Shown here piece after piece: positions 1 through 8,301 of a DNA stretch of 18,806 bases. The notes beneath the pieces were generated by a model. The model did no database searches. It was not told the DNA's origin and saw only the letters and a list, made by a program, of their open reading frames with translations. The first letter of the stretch is position 1. The number at the start of each line of letters is the position of its first letter. The stretch comes from DATJSJ01 sp035504175 (GTDB lineage: Bacteria > Pseudomonadota > Alphaproteobacteria > Acetobacterales > Acetobacteraceae): the NCBI GenBank assembly GCA_035504175.1, contig DATJSJ010000215.1, positions 1 through 18,806 of the forward strand, given 5' to 3'. A program made the translations under genes and the position numbers.

Positions 1-80
1 CGCCGGCGACGCCGGAGCGCGTGCTGGACGCGGTCGAGCGGCTGCGCGCCGCCGCCGGCACCAGGCAGGACGCGGCATGA
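1..80 (+). CDS. xdhB: Xanthine dehydrogenase molybdopterin-binding subunit, C-terminal end (partial)
   Basis: Only the last 25 residues are in the window, read from base 3 to the TGA at 78-80. The tail contains PATPERVLDAVERLRAA, which resembles the end of the large molybdenum subunit of xanthine dehydrogenase (family motif P-A-T-P-E-R-V, where the last helix closes the protein). That enzyme oxidises hypoxanthine to xanthine and xanthine to urate in the cytoplasm. The stop codon overlaps the xdhC start as ATGA, and the xdhB-xdhC order is the usual one, which is the main support for the call. So short a fragment could belong to another member of the molybdenum hydroxylase family, such as an aldehyde oxidase or CO-dehydrogenase-like large subunit. 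Confidence 0.72.
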   Translation, partial: PATPERVLDAVERLRAAAGTRQDAA

Positions 81-909
81 CCGGGCTTGCCGCCGCGCTG
101 CGCGACTGGCTCGCGGCGGGGCAGCCGGCGGCGCTGGTGCGCGTTGAGCGCGCCCGCGGCTCGACGCCGCGCGAGGAGGGCGTGGCGATGCTGGTGACCG
201 CGGACGCGATCGCCGGCACGATCGGCGGCGGCCAGCTCGAGCTCGACGCGGTCGCCCGCGCCCGCGCGCTGCTCGCCGGCGGCGACGCGGAGGCGGTGGT
301 GGAGATCCCGCTCGGGCCGGCGATCGGCCAGTGCTGCGGCGGCCATGTGCGGCTGCGCATCGCCCGCGCCGACGCCACCGCGGTTGCCGCGCTGGCAGGG
401 GCCGAGGCGGCGGCCGACGCGGCGGCGCCGACGGTGCTGGTGTTCGGCGCCGGCCATGTCGGCCATGCGCTGATCCGGGCGCTCGCCTTGCTGCCGTTCC
501 GGGTGCGCTGGATCGACGACCGGGCGGATGCGTTCGGCGCGGTGCCGGCGGGCATCGCGCGCATCGTCGCACCCGATCCCGAGGCCGAGGTCGCGGGCGC
601 GCCGCCGGGGGCTGCCTGCGTCGTGCTGACGCACAGCCACGCGCTGGATGCGCGCATCACCGCGGCGGCGCTGGAGCGCGACGATCTCGCCTATGTCGGG
701 CTGATCGGCTCGACCACCAAGCGCCGGCGCTTCGAGCATGGTTTCCGCGACATCGGCATCGCCGAGCACCGCATCGCGCGCCTGGTCTGCCCGATCGGCG
801 ATCGCGGCGTGCGCGACAAGCGGCCGGAAGTGATCGCGGCGCTGGTCGCGGCGGAGCTGGTCGCGGCCTTCGCCGCCGCCGCGGCGCGGCACGATGCCGA
901 GCGCGCCGC

Positions 910-913
<4 letters not shown>
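77..913 (+). CDS. xdhC: XdhC, xanthine dehydrogenase molybdenum-cofactor maturation protein
   Basis: XdhC binds molybdenum cofactor, protects it while it is sulfurated, and hands it to apo-xanthine dehydrogenase; it is not part of the final enzyme. The 278-residue length is normal. Family motifs in order: GSTPR (28-32), GTIGGGQLE (47-55), GQCCGG with a Cys pair (84-89), a Rossmann nucleotide-binding turn VFGAGHVG (122-129), THSHALD (185-191) and GLIGSTTKRRRF (208-219). The N-terminal part is the XdhC/CoxI domain and the C-terminal half the Rossmann (XdhC_C) domain. The ATG overlaps the preceding stop as ATGA, and the TGA at 911-913 overlaps the next ATG at 910, so translation is probably coupled on both sides. 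The start is supported by the overlap and by the position of GSTPR close to the N-terminus. Confidence 0.95.
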
Positions 914-2449
<1,536 letters not shown>

Positions 2450-2460
<11 letters not shown>

Positions 2461-3544
2461 GATCGAGCGCCGCCCGATCGTCTCGCGGCCGCTGCTCTAT
2501 CTGACGCCGCCGCTCGCGGTCGTGGCGACCATGCTGGTCTGCTTCGGCCTGTTCGCGGTGATGGGCGACAACCCGGCGCGGTCGCTGTACGCCTTCTTCA
2601 TCGCGCCGCTGCTCTCCGGCAACGGACTTGCCGAGCTCGGCGTCAAGGCGGCGCCGCTGGTGATGATCGCGGTCGGGCTCGCCGCCGGCTTCCGCGCCAA
2701 TGTGTGGAACATCGGCGCCGAGGGCCAGCTCACGCTCGGTGCGATCTGTGGCGGCGGCGTGGCGCTCGCGTTCTGGAACCAGCCGGGCGGCTGGATCCTG
2801 CCGCTGATGTGTCTCGCCGGCATCCTCGGCGGCATGATCTGGGCCGCGATCCCGGCCTTCCTGCGCGTCGTGCTCGGCGTCAACGAGATCCTGACCAGCC
2901 TGATGCTGACCTATGTCGCCTCGCTGTTCCTGGCGATCCTGGTCTACGGGCCGTGGAAGGACCCGGAAGGGTTCAACTACCCGCAATCGCGCATGTTCTC
3001 GCCGGCGGAGACGCTGCCGATCCTGATCCCCGGCACGCGGCTGCATCTCGGCGTCGTGGTCGCATTGCTGATCGCGATCGCCGCCTGGCTGGTGATGTCG
3101 CGGTCGATGCTCGGGTTTCAGATCCGCGCCGCGGGGCTGGCACCGGCGGCGGCGCGCTATGCCGGGTTCAGCCGCGCGCGCCTGGTCTGGATCACCATGC
3201 TGGCGAGCGGCGGGCTCGCGGGCCTCGCCGGCGTATTCGAGGTGGCGGGGCCGATCGGGCAGCTCATCCCGACGCTCACGCCCGGCTACGGCTTCACCGC
3301 GATCATCGTCGCCTTCCTCGGCCGGCTCGATCCGCTCGGCATCATCCTCGCCGGGCTGGTCGTCGCCCTCTCCTATATCGGCGGCGACAATGCGCAGGTG
3401 GTGGCCGGGCTGCCGGCCGCGACGACCGGGCTGGTGCAGGGGCTGCTGTTGTTCCTGCTGCTGGCGTCGGATTTCCTGGTGCGCTACCGGCTGCGCATCG
3501 CCGCGCCGCGCACGACGCCGCTGCCGGTGAAGGCGCCGGCATGA
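2450..3544 (+). CDS. ABC transporter permease 1, BMP-type nucleoside/purine importer
   Basis: A 364-residue inner-membrane protein of the BPD_transp_2 (ribose/nucleoside/branched-chain amino acid permease) family. It has many hydrophobic segments, starting with one at about residues 14-38. The family coupling motif is NVWNIGAEGQ (84-93), followed by VNEILTSLML (144-153), which is typical of the NupP/YufP-like permease of BMP systems. The ATG at 2450 lies 11 bases inside the end of the ATPase gene, and the stop overlaps the next permease by 4 bases, so the three transport genes are tightly coupled. The basic N-terminus (MRIRIERRP) fits a cytoplasmic start. The substrate cannot be read from the permease itself; purine nucleosides or bases are inferred from xdhB-xdhC and the deaminase. 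Confidence 0.93.
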
Positions 3545-4470
3545 CCGCGAGCGTACTGATCCCGCTGCTGGTCACGGTGGTGAACAGTGCCACGCCGCTG
3601 CTGCTCGCGGCCCTCGGCGAGCTGGTGGTCGAGCGCTCCGGCGTGCTCAACCTTGGCATCGAGGGCATGATGCTGGTCGGCGCGGTCTGCGCCTTCGCCA
3701 CCATGACGCTGACCGGCAGCGACACGCTCGCGGTGCTGGCCGGCGCCGCGGCGGGGGCGGCGCTGTCGCTGGTGTTCGGCGTGCTGACGCTGACCCTGGT
3801 CGCCAACCAGGTCGCGACCGGGCTCGCGCTGACGATTTTCGGCATCGGGCTGTCGGCGCTGATCGGCAAGGGCTTCACCGGCCATCCGGTGCCGGCGCTG
3901 CCGCGGCTCAGCCTGCACGGTGTCTCCGATCTTCCCGTCGCCGGCGCGCTGCTGTTCCGTTACGACGCGCTGGTCTATTTCGGCCTGCTGATGACGCCGG
4001 CGATCGCCTGGTTCCTCGCCCGCAGCCGCGCCGGGCTGATCCTGCGCGCGGTCGGCGAGGCCGATCTCTCGGCGCACTCGATCGGCTACGACGTGATCCG
4101 CATCCGCTATCTCGCCGTGCTGTTCGGCGGCGCCATGAGCGGACTCGGCGGCGCCTATCTCTCGCTCGCCTACACGCCGCTCTGGGTCGAGGACATGACC
4201 GCGGGGCGCGGCTGGATCGCGCTGGCGCTGGTGGTGTTCGCCGCCTGGCGGCCGTGGCGCGTGCTGGCCGGCGCCTGGCTGTTCGGCGGCGTCACCGTGC
4301 TGCAGCTCTTCCTGCAGGGCAGCGGCCGTCTGCCGGTGCCGTCGCAGGTGCTGGCGATGGTGCCCTATCTCGCCACCATCATCGTGCTCACGATCATGTC
4401 CTCGGGCGCGCTGCGCGGCCGCCTGGAAGCGCCCGCCTGTCTCGGCAAGCCGTTCCGGCCGGCGAGCTGA
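3541..4470 (+). CDS. ABC transporter permease 2, BMP-type nucleoside/purine importer
   Basis: A 309-residue membrane protein, the second and shorter permease of the heterodimeric channel (NupQ/YufQ-like). The coupling motif VLNLGIEGMM lies at residues 35-44, and several transmembrane stretches follow through the C-terminus. The frame is open upstream, but that part is the shadow of permease 1; the ATG at 3541 overlaps the previous TGA as ATGA and gives a normal family start, directly entering a hydrophobic helix. A 37-base gap separates it from the binding-protein gene. It is known for this family that the two permeases, two ATPase units and a BMP lipoprotein or periplasmic protein form the importer; the complex here is inferred from gene order. 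Confidence 0.93.
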   Translation: MTASVLIPLLVTVVNSATPLLLAALGELVVERSGVLNLGIEGMMLVGAVCAFATMTLTGSDTLAVLAGAAAGAALSLVFGVLTLTLVANQVATGLALTIFGIGLSALIGKGFTGHPVPALPRLSLHGVSDLPVAGALLFRYDALVYFGLLMTPAIAWFLARSRAGLILRAVGEADLSAHSIGYDVIRIRYLAVLFGGAMSGLGGAYLSLAYTPLWVEDMTAGRGWIALALVVFAAWRPWRVLAGAWLFGGVTVLQLFLQGSGRLPVPSQVLAMVPYLATIIVLTIMSSGALRGRLEAPACLGKPFRPAS

Positions 4471-4495
4471 TCGCCGCGATCCTGCAAAGCAAAGA

Positions 4496-4502
4496 AGGGG
4501 AG
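4496..4502 (+). promoter_or_regulatory. Ribosome binding site of the BMP binding-protein gene
   Basis: AGGGGAG ends five bases before the ATG at 4508. It is one of the few strong Shine-Dalgarno sequences in the operon, placed before the gene whose product is needed in excess over the membrane parts. This is consistent with higher independent translation of the binding protein. Confidence 0.6.
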
Positions 4503-4507
4503 AGACC

Positions 4508-5584
4508 ATGGGCTGCAACATCGACCGCCGCGGCTTCCTGGCGGGAACGGCGGCGGCGGCCGTCGCACTCGCCGGCGGCCGGGCGCGTGCCGCGTCACCG
4601 CCCTCGCTCGGCTTCGTCTATGTCGGCCCGGTCGGCGATTTCGGCTGGAGCTACCAGCACGAACTCGGCCGCCGCGCGGTGCAGGCGAAGTTCGGCGACA
4701 AGGTCAAGACGCATTACGTGGAGAACGTGGCGGAAGGACCGGACTCCGAGCGCGTGTTCCGCCAGCTCGCCGCCTCCGGCGATGCGATGATCTTCGCGAC
4801 CTCGTTCGGCTACATGAACCCGGCGCTGCGCGTGGCGCAGCAGTTTCCCAACGTGAAGTTCGAGATCGCGACCGGCTACAAGACGCTGCCGAATGCCGCG
4901 GAATACAATGCCCGCTTCTACCAGGGCCGCGCGGTGTGCGGCACGATCGCCGGCGCGGTGTCGAAGAAGGGGTTCTGCGGCTACGTCGCACCCTTCCCGA
5001 TCCCCGAGGTGGTCATGGGGGTCAATGCCTTCACCATCGCGGCGCGCAAGGTCAATCCGAACTTCCGCACCAAGATCATCTGGGTGAACACCTGGTTCGA
5101 TCCGGGCAAGGAGGCGGATGCGGCGAAATCGCTGATCGACCAGGGCGCGGACGTCATCGCCCAGCACACCGACAGCCCGGCGGCGATGCAGACCGCGCAG
5201 AGCCGCGGCGTCTATGCGTTCGGGCAGGACTCCGACATGCGCAAGTTCGGCCCGACGGCGCAACTCACCGCGATCATCAACAATTGGGCGCCCTATTACG
5301 TCGAGCGCACGCAGGCGCTGCTGGACGGCACGTGGAAGACCCAGTCGGTCTGGTACGGGCTCAAGGAAGGGATGGTGGAGCTGGCGCCGTTTGGGCCCGG
5401 CGTCACGCCGGCGGCGCAGCAGGCCGCCGACAAGGTCAAACAGGGCATCATCGACGGCACGCTCTATCCGTTCGAGGGGCCGGTGAACGACGCCAAGGGC
5501 GCCTTGAAGGTCGCGGCCGGCACGCATCCCTCCGACCACGACCTGCTGACGATGAACTGGTACGTGGAAGGCGTGCAGGCCTGA
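4508..5584 (+). CDS. BMP-family periplasmic substrate-binding protein (Tat-exported), nucleoside/purine ABC importer
   Basis: A 358-residue extracytoplasmic binding protein of the BMP (basic membrane protein, PnrA/Med-like) family, which delivers nucleosides or purine-like ligands to the permeases. The N-terminus is a twin-arginine signal, DRRGFLAG at 6-13, with a hydrophobic Ala-rich core and likely cleavage after RARA (residue 28). Mature family features are the opening GFVYVGPVGDFGWSYQHE, the ATSFGYMNPAL stretch, and the segment QGADVIAQHTDSPA with the following GQDSD, which lines the ligand cleft in this family. The Tat signal rather than a lipobox suggests a soluble periplasmic protein. 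It follows permease 2 after 37 bases with a good ribosome binding site. Ligand identity is inferred from neighbours: xanthine dehydrogenase, XdhC and a deaminase. Confidence 0.93.
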   Translation: MGCNIDRRGFLAGTAAAAVALAGGRARAASPPSLGFVYVGPVGDFGWSYQHELGRRAVQAKFGDKVKTHYVENVAEGPDSERVFRQLAASGDAMIFATSFGYMNPALRVAQQFPNVKFEIATGYKTLPNAAEYNARFYQGRAVCGTIAGAVSKKGFCGYVAPFPIPEVVMGVNAFTIAARKVNPNFRTKIIWVNTWFDPGKEADAAKSLIDQGADVIAQHTDSPAAMQTAQSRGVYAFGQDSDMRKFGPTAQLTAIINNWAPYYVERTQALLDGTWKTQSVWYGLKEGMVELAPFGPGVTPAAQQAADKVKQGIIDGTLYPFEGPVNDAKGALKVAAGTHPSDHDLLTMNWYVEGVQA

Positions 5585-6078
5585 CGCGAGACGACGAGCC
5601 CGCGCCGGCGGCGGCGGATCTGCGGCTGCTGCGCGCCGCCTTCGCCGTCGCCGCCCGGGCGCACGCCGCCGGGCAGCACCCGTTCGGCGCGGTGCTGGCC
5701 GGCCCGGACGGACGGGTGCTGATGCGCCAGGGCAATGCCTTCCTGCCGGCGCATGACATGACCGGGCACGCGGAGCGGGTGCTGATGACCCGCGCCTCCC
5801 GGCGCTGGCGGCCGGACTTCCTGGCGGGCTGCACGCTCGCGAGTTCGGCCGAGCCCTGCGCGATGTGCGCCGGCGCCGCGTATTGGGCGGGGGTCGGGCG
5901 GGTGGTCTACGGCCTGTCCGAGCGGCGGCTGCGGGCGTTGACCGGGGCGCATCCGGAGAACCCGACGCTCGACCTTGCATGCCGCGCGGTCTTCGCCGCC
6001 GGGCAGCGGCCCGTCACCGTGGTCGGCCCGCTGCTCGAGGAGGAGGCGGCGGCGCTGCATGTGGGCGCCTGGGGCTGA
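5581..6078 (+). CDS. Nucleoside/guanine deaminase, zinc-dependent cytidine-deaminase fold
   Basis: The frame encodes a complete small deaminase. The zinc motif is His63-Ala-Glu65 (GHAERVLM) and Pro92-Cys93-x-x-Cys96 (EPCAMCAG), followed by AYWAGVGRVVYG, the standard core of the CDA/GuaD/TadA family. The most logical role is guanine to xanthine, feeding xanthine dehydrogenase; adenosine or cytosine deamination cannot be excluded. No ATG, GTG or TTG precedes the conserved core at a sensible position: the first residues of the homologous region begin at about base 5620, and the open frame continues upstream only as a shadow of the binding-protein gene. I place the start at CTG 5581, which overlaps the preceding TGA as CTGA, mirroring the ATGA junctions elsewhere in the operon. 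The deaminase is sure; the start is a proposal. Confidence 0.85.
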   Translation: MTRDDEPAPAAADLRLLRAAFAVAARAHAAGQHPFGAVLAGPDGRVLMRQGNAFLPAHDMTGHAERVLMTRASRRWRPDFLAGCTLASSAEPCAMCAGAAYWAGVGRVVYGLSERRLRALTGAHPENPTLDLACRAVFAAGQRPVTVVGPLLEEEAAALHVGAWG

Positions 6079-6126
6079 GGCCGGGGGCGCGCGGCCGGTG
6101 CGCCGAGCTGCGCCGCCCGGCACTCA
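6076..6126. terminator. Convergent hairpin, probable bidirectional terminator
   Basis: Bases 6076-6090 and 6110-6126 form an imperfect inverted repeat: TGAG pairs with CTCA, GCCGGG with CCCGGC, then GGCGC with GCGCC, with single-base bulges at 6122 and 6115. The stem takes in the stop codons of both the deaminase (+) and the phosphatase (-). There is no T tract, so termination would not be classically intrinsic; the role is inferred from its position between convergent genes. Confidence 0.5.
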
Positions 6127-7341
6127 GGCGACTTCGCCATCCGCCGCCAGCCGCACCACCAGCGCCGCCGCGTCGTCGGCCTGCGGTGCCGCGCCGCGAA
6201 AGGCGAGGCTGGTCGCGACCAGCCGCTCGGCCATGCTCTCGGCATCGGCGCCGCGCAGCCCGGCAAGCGTCGCGGCGACGCGGTCGAGCGAGAAGAACGC
6301 GCCCGCCTCGTCCATCATCTCCGGCAATCCGTCGGTGATCACCACCAGCGCATCGCCCGGCGCCAGCATCAGCGTCTCATCGGTGTGGCGCGCGTGCAGG
6401 CTGGCCCCGAGCGGCAGGCCGGGCCGGCACGCGATCTCGGTGATGGCGCCGTCGTGGCGCATCAGCCAGGGCAGCACGTGGCCGGCATTGGCGTAGTCGA
6501 GCCGGCCGGAATCGACGTCCAGCAACCCGAGCCAGAGAGTGACGAACATGCCGACCGGGTTGTTCTTGCACAGCTCCTCGTTCATCGCCCGCAGCAGCTC
6601 CGCCGGCCGCGGCAGCCGGCCGGCGATCGCCGCGAATTGCAGCGCGCTGGCGCGCAGCAGGCTGCGGGTGCGCGCCATGAACAGCGCCGCCGGCATTCCC
6701 TTGTCCGAGACGTCGCCGACCGCGAGACAGAGCGCGGTCGGGCCGGCGGCGAAGCAGTCGTAGAGATCGCCGCCGACCTCGCGCGCCGGCTGCATCACCG
6801 CGTGCACCGCGACGCGGAGCCGGCCGAGGCCGCGCGGGAACTCGTGCGGCAGCATGTCGAGCTGCTGCCGTCGTGCCTCCGCCAGTTCCTGCTCCATGCG
6901 GTCAAGCTGGCGCCGGATCTCGGCCCGCAGCGCCTGGCGCTCCAGCACCGCGCCGAGCCGCGCCTGCAGCAGCACCGGGTTGAACGGCTTCGGCAGGTAA
7001 TCCTCGGCGCCGAGCGCGATGCAGCGCACCACCGTGTCGAGCTCGGTCGAGGCCGAGATCATGATCACCGCCGTGCGCTCCAGCCGCCCGGCGTCGCGCA
7101 TCGCGCTCAGCACGGCGACGCCGTCGAGCCGCGGCATGGTCACGTCGAGCAGCACCACGTCGAACGACGCGGCCGCTAGCGCCGCGAGTGCCGCCTCGCC
7201 ATCCGCCGCGGTCTCGAGCTGCGTGTAGCCCAGCCGGCGCAGCCGGCGGGTCAGCACGTCGCGGTTGTCGGCATTGTCGTCGACCACCAGCAGCCGGGCG
7301 GTGCCCGGGGGTGGCGCGCTCGGCGGTGCCGGGTCGCTCAT
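6124..7341 (-). CDS. Response regulator with PP2C/SpoIIE-type serine phosphatase output
   Basis: A 405-residue cytoplasmic protein. Residues 15-130 are a receiver domain with the acidic pair Asp21-Asp22, phosphoacceptor Asp66 (VVLLDVTMP), Ser97 and Lys118 (LPKPF). Residues 135-165 are charged and probably a coiled-coil linker. Residues 170-400 are a PPM/SpoIIE phosphatase with metal-ligand motifs GGDLYD (Asp192), GDVSDKG (Asp210), NAGH, TDG (Asp337) and ADD near the end (389-390). In the family (RsbU, RsbP, SpoIIE, HsbR-like proteins) such enzymes dephosphorylate a STAS antagonist when their sensory domain is activated. The frame is open far upstream, but the first Met that makes sense is MSDP at 7341. 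The divergent STAS and HATPase genes are the expected substrate and its kinase. The kinase that phosphorylates Asp66 is not in the window. Confidence 0.94.
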   Translation of the reverse strand: MSDPAPPSAPPPGTARLLVVDDNADNRDVLTRRLRRLGYTQLETAADGEAALAALAAASFDVVLLDVTMPRLDGVAVLSAMRDAGRLERTAVIMISASTELDTVVRCIALGAEDYLPKPFNPVLLQARLGAVLERQALRAEIRRQLDRMEQELAEARRQQLDMLPHEFPRGLGRLRVAVHAVMQPAREVGGDLYDCFAAGPTALCLAVGDVSDKGMPAALFMARTRSLLRASALQFAAIAGRLPRPAELLRAMNEELCKNNPVGMFVTLWLGLLDVDSGRLDYANAGHVLPWLMRHDGAITEIACRPGLPLGASLHARHTDETLMLAPGDALVVITDGLPEMMDEAGAFFSLDRVAATLAGLRGADAESMAERLVATSLAFRGAAPQADDAAALVVRLAADGEVA

Positions 7342-7485
7342 GGGCCGCGACACTCGCAGCCGCCTGCCCGGGCCGCAAGCGCCGCACCGGGGCCATTGCG
7401 TACCCGGGCCGGCACGGGCATCAAGAGGTCCGGCTGGTGACGCGCGCGGTTGCGGTGCGGCACGGGCCGGGCAGGGGCCGGTCGC

Positions 7486-7824
7486 ATGCAAATGGACGTG
7501 GAAGCGCTGGACGGGGAACGCGCCAGGGTGGTGCTGGCGGGCCGGATGGACGTGGCCGGCACGGCTGCCGTCGATGCGGCCCTGACCGAGCTCTCGGAGA
7601 CGCGCCAGGCGCTGCTGATCGATCTCGCGCGGGTGGATTTCATCTCCTCGATCGGGCTGCGCACGCTGCTGCTGGCGGCCAAGCGGCTGGGGCGCCGGGG
7701 CGGCCGCGTCGTGCTGCTGCATCCGGCAAAGGATGTGGAGAAGGTGCTGTGGGTGAGCGGCATCGCCGAGCTGATGCCGATCCATCACGACGCTGACGCG
7801 GCGCTGGCGGCGGTGTTGGCCTAG
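7486..7824 (+). CDS. STAS-domain anti-sigma factor antagonist (SpoIIAA/RsbV-like)
   Basis: A 112-residue single STAS domain. The key motif DFISSIGLRTLL lies at 51-62; by alignment with SpoIIAA, Ser55 is the likely phosphorylation site. In this family the unphosphorylated antagonist binds the anti-sigma kinase and frees its partner; phosphorylation by the kinase switches it off and a PP2C phosphatase restores it. All three elements are here: phosphatase divergent upstream, HATPase five bases downstream. The ATG at 7486 is preceded by a purine-rich AGGGG stretch and gives a standard STAS start (MQMDVEALDG). An ATG 36 bases earlier adds 12 residues that do not look like STAS; the ATG at 7492 is also possible. 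Confidence 0.93.
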   Translation: MQMDVEALDGERARVVLAGRMDVAGTAAVDAALTELSETRQALLIDLARVDFISSIGLRTLLLAAKRLGRRGGRVVLLHPAKDVEKVLWVSGIAELMPIHHDADAALAAVLA

Positions 7825-7829
7825 GCACC

Positions 7830-8270
7830 GTGCCGTCCGCCGCGCCGCCGACCGCACGCCTCGCGCTGCGCAACGACCCGTCGGAGATGGCGCGCCTGGC
7901 CGCGTGGCTGGACACGATCGAGCGCGACTGGGCCCTGCCGCCGGGACCGGCCCATGCACTGCGCCTCTGTCTCGACGAAGCGGTGGTCAACGTGCTGACG
8001 CACGGCTTCCGGCCCGGCCAGCCCCAGGCAGTGGAGATCACGCTGCTGCGTCAGCCGGTGCTCACGGCGATCGTGGTCGATGACGGAGCGCCGTTCGATC
8101 CGACCGCTTGTGCGCTGCCGCCGCGGCCGCACACCCTCGAGGAGGCGCCGGCCGGCGGGATGGGGCTGCGCCTGCTGCGCCACTACGCGACCCGGCTGAC
8201 CCACAGCCGCCCCGACGGGCGCAATCGGCTGGAAATGGAGTTCATGCCGGACGGCGAGGCGCCCGGCTGA
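7830..8270 (+). CDS. Anti-sigma regulatory factor, serine kinase of the SpoIIAB/RsbW type (HATPase_c)
   Basis: A 146-residue GHKL ATPase. The N-box is CLDEAVVNVLTHGF (Glu50, Asn54), the G1 box is DDGAPFDP (84-91) and the G2 box is GGMGLRL (109-115), in the spacing of RsbW-like anti-sigma kinases. It would phosphorylate the STAS partner on Ser55 and hold its target inactive when the STAS protein is phosphorylated. It starts at GTG 7830, five bases after the STAS stop, so the two are co-transcribed. The target is not visible: no sigma factor lies in the window, so the output could be a sigma factor elsewhere, or a non-transcriptional target as in some proteobacterial partner switches. Confidence 0.93.
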   Translation: MPSAAPPTARLALRNDPSEMARLAAWLDTIERDWALPPGPAHALRLCLDEAVVNVLTHGFRPGQPQAVEITLLRQPVLTAIVVDDGAPFDPTACALPPRPHTLEEAPAGGMGLRLLRHYATRLTHSRPDGRNRLEMEFMPDGEAPG

Positions 8271-8299
8271 CCGGCCGCGCCGCCCATGCAGCCGGCGCC
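8258..8299. terminator. Convergent hairpin between the HATPase and the large repeat-protein gene
   Basis: Bases 8258-8269 pair with 8289-8299 (GGCGCC, one bulged C, then GGCTG against CAGCC-GGCGCC), a stem of about 11 base pairs around the HATPase stop codon with a 19-base loop. It sits in the 31-base gap between convergent stops. No T tract follows; terminator function is inferred. Confidence 0.4.
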
Positions 8300-8301
8300 C
8301 G

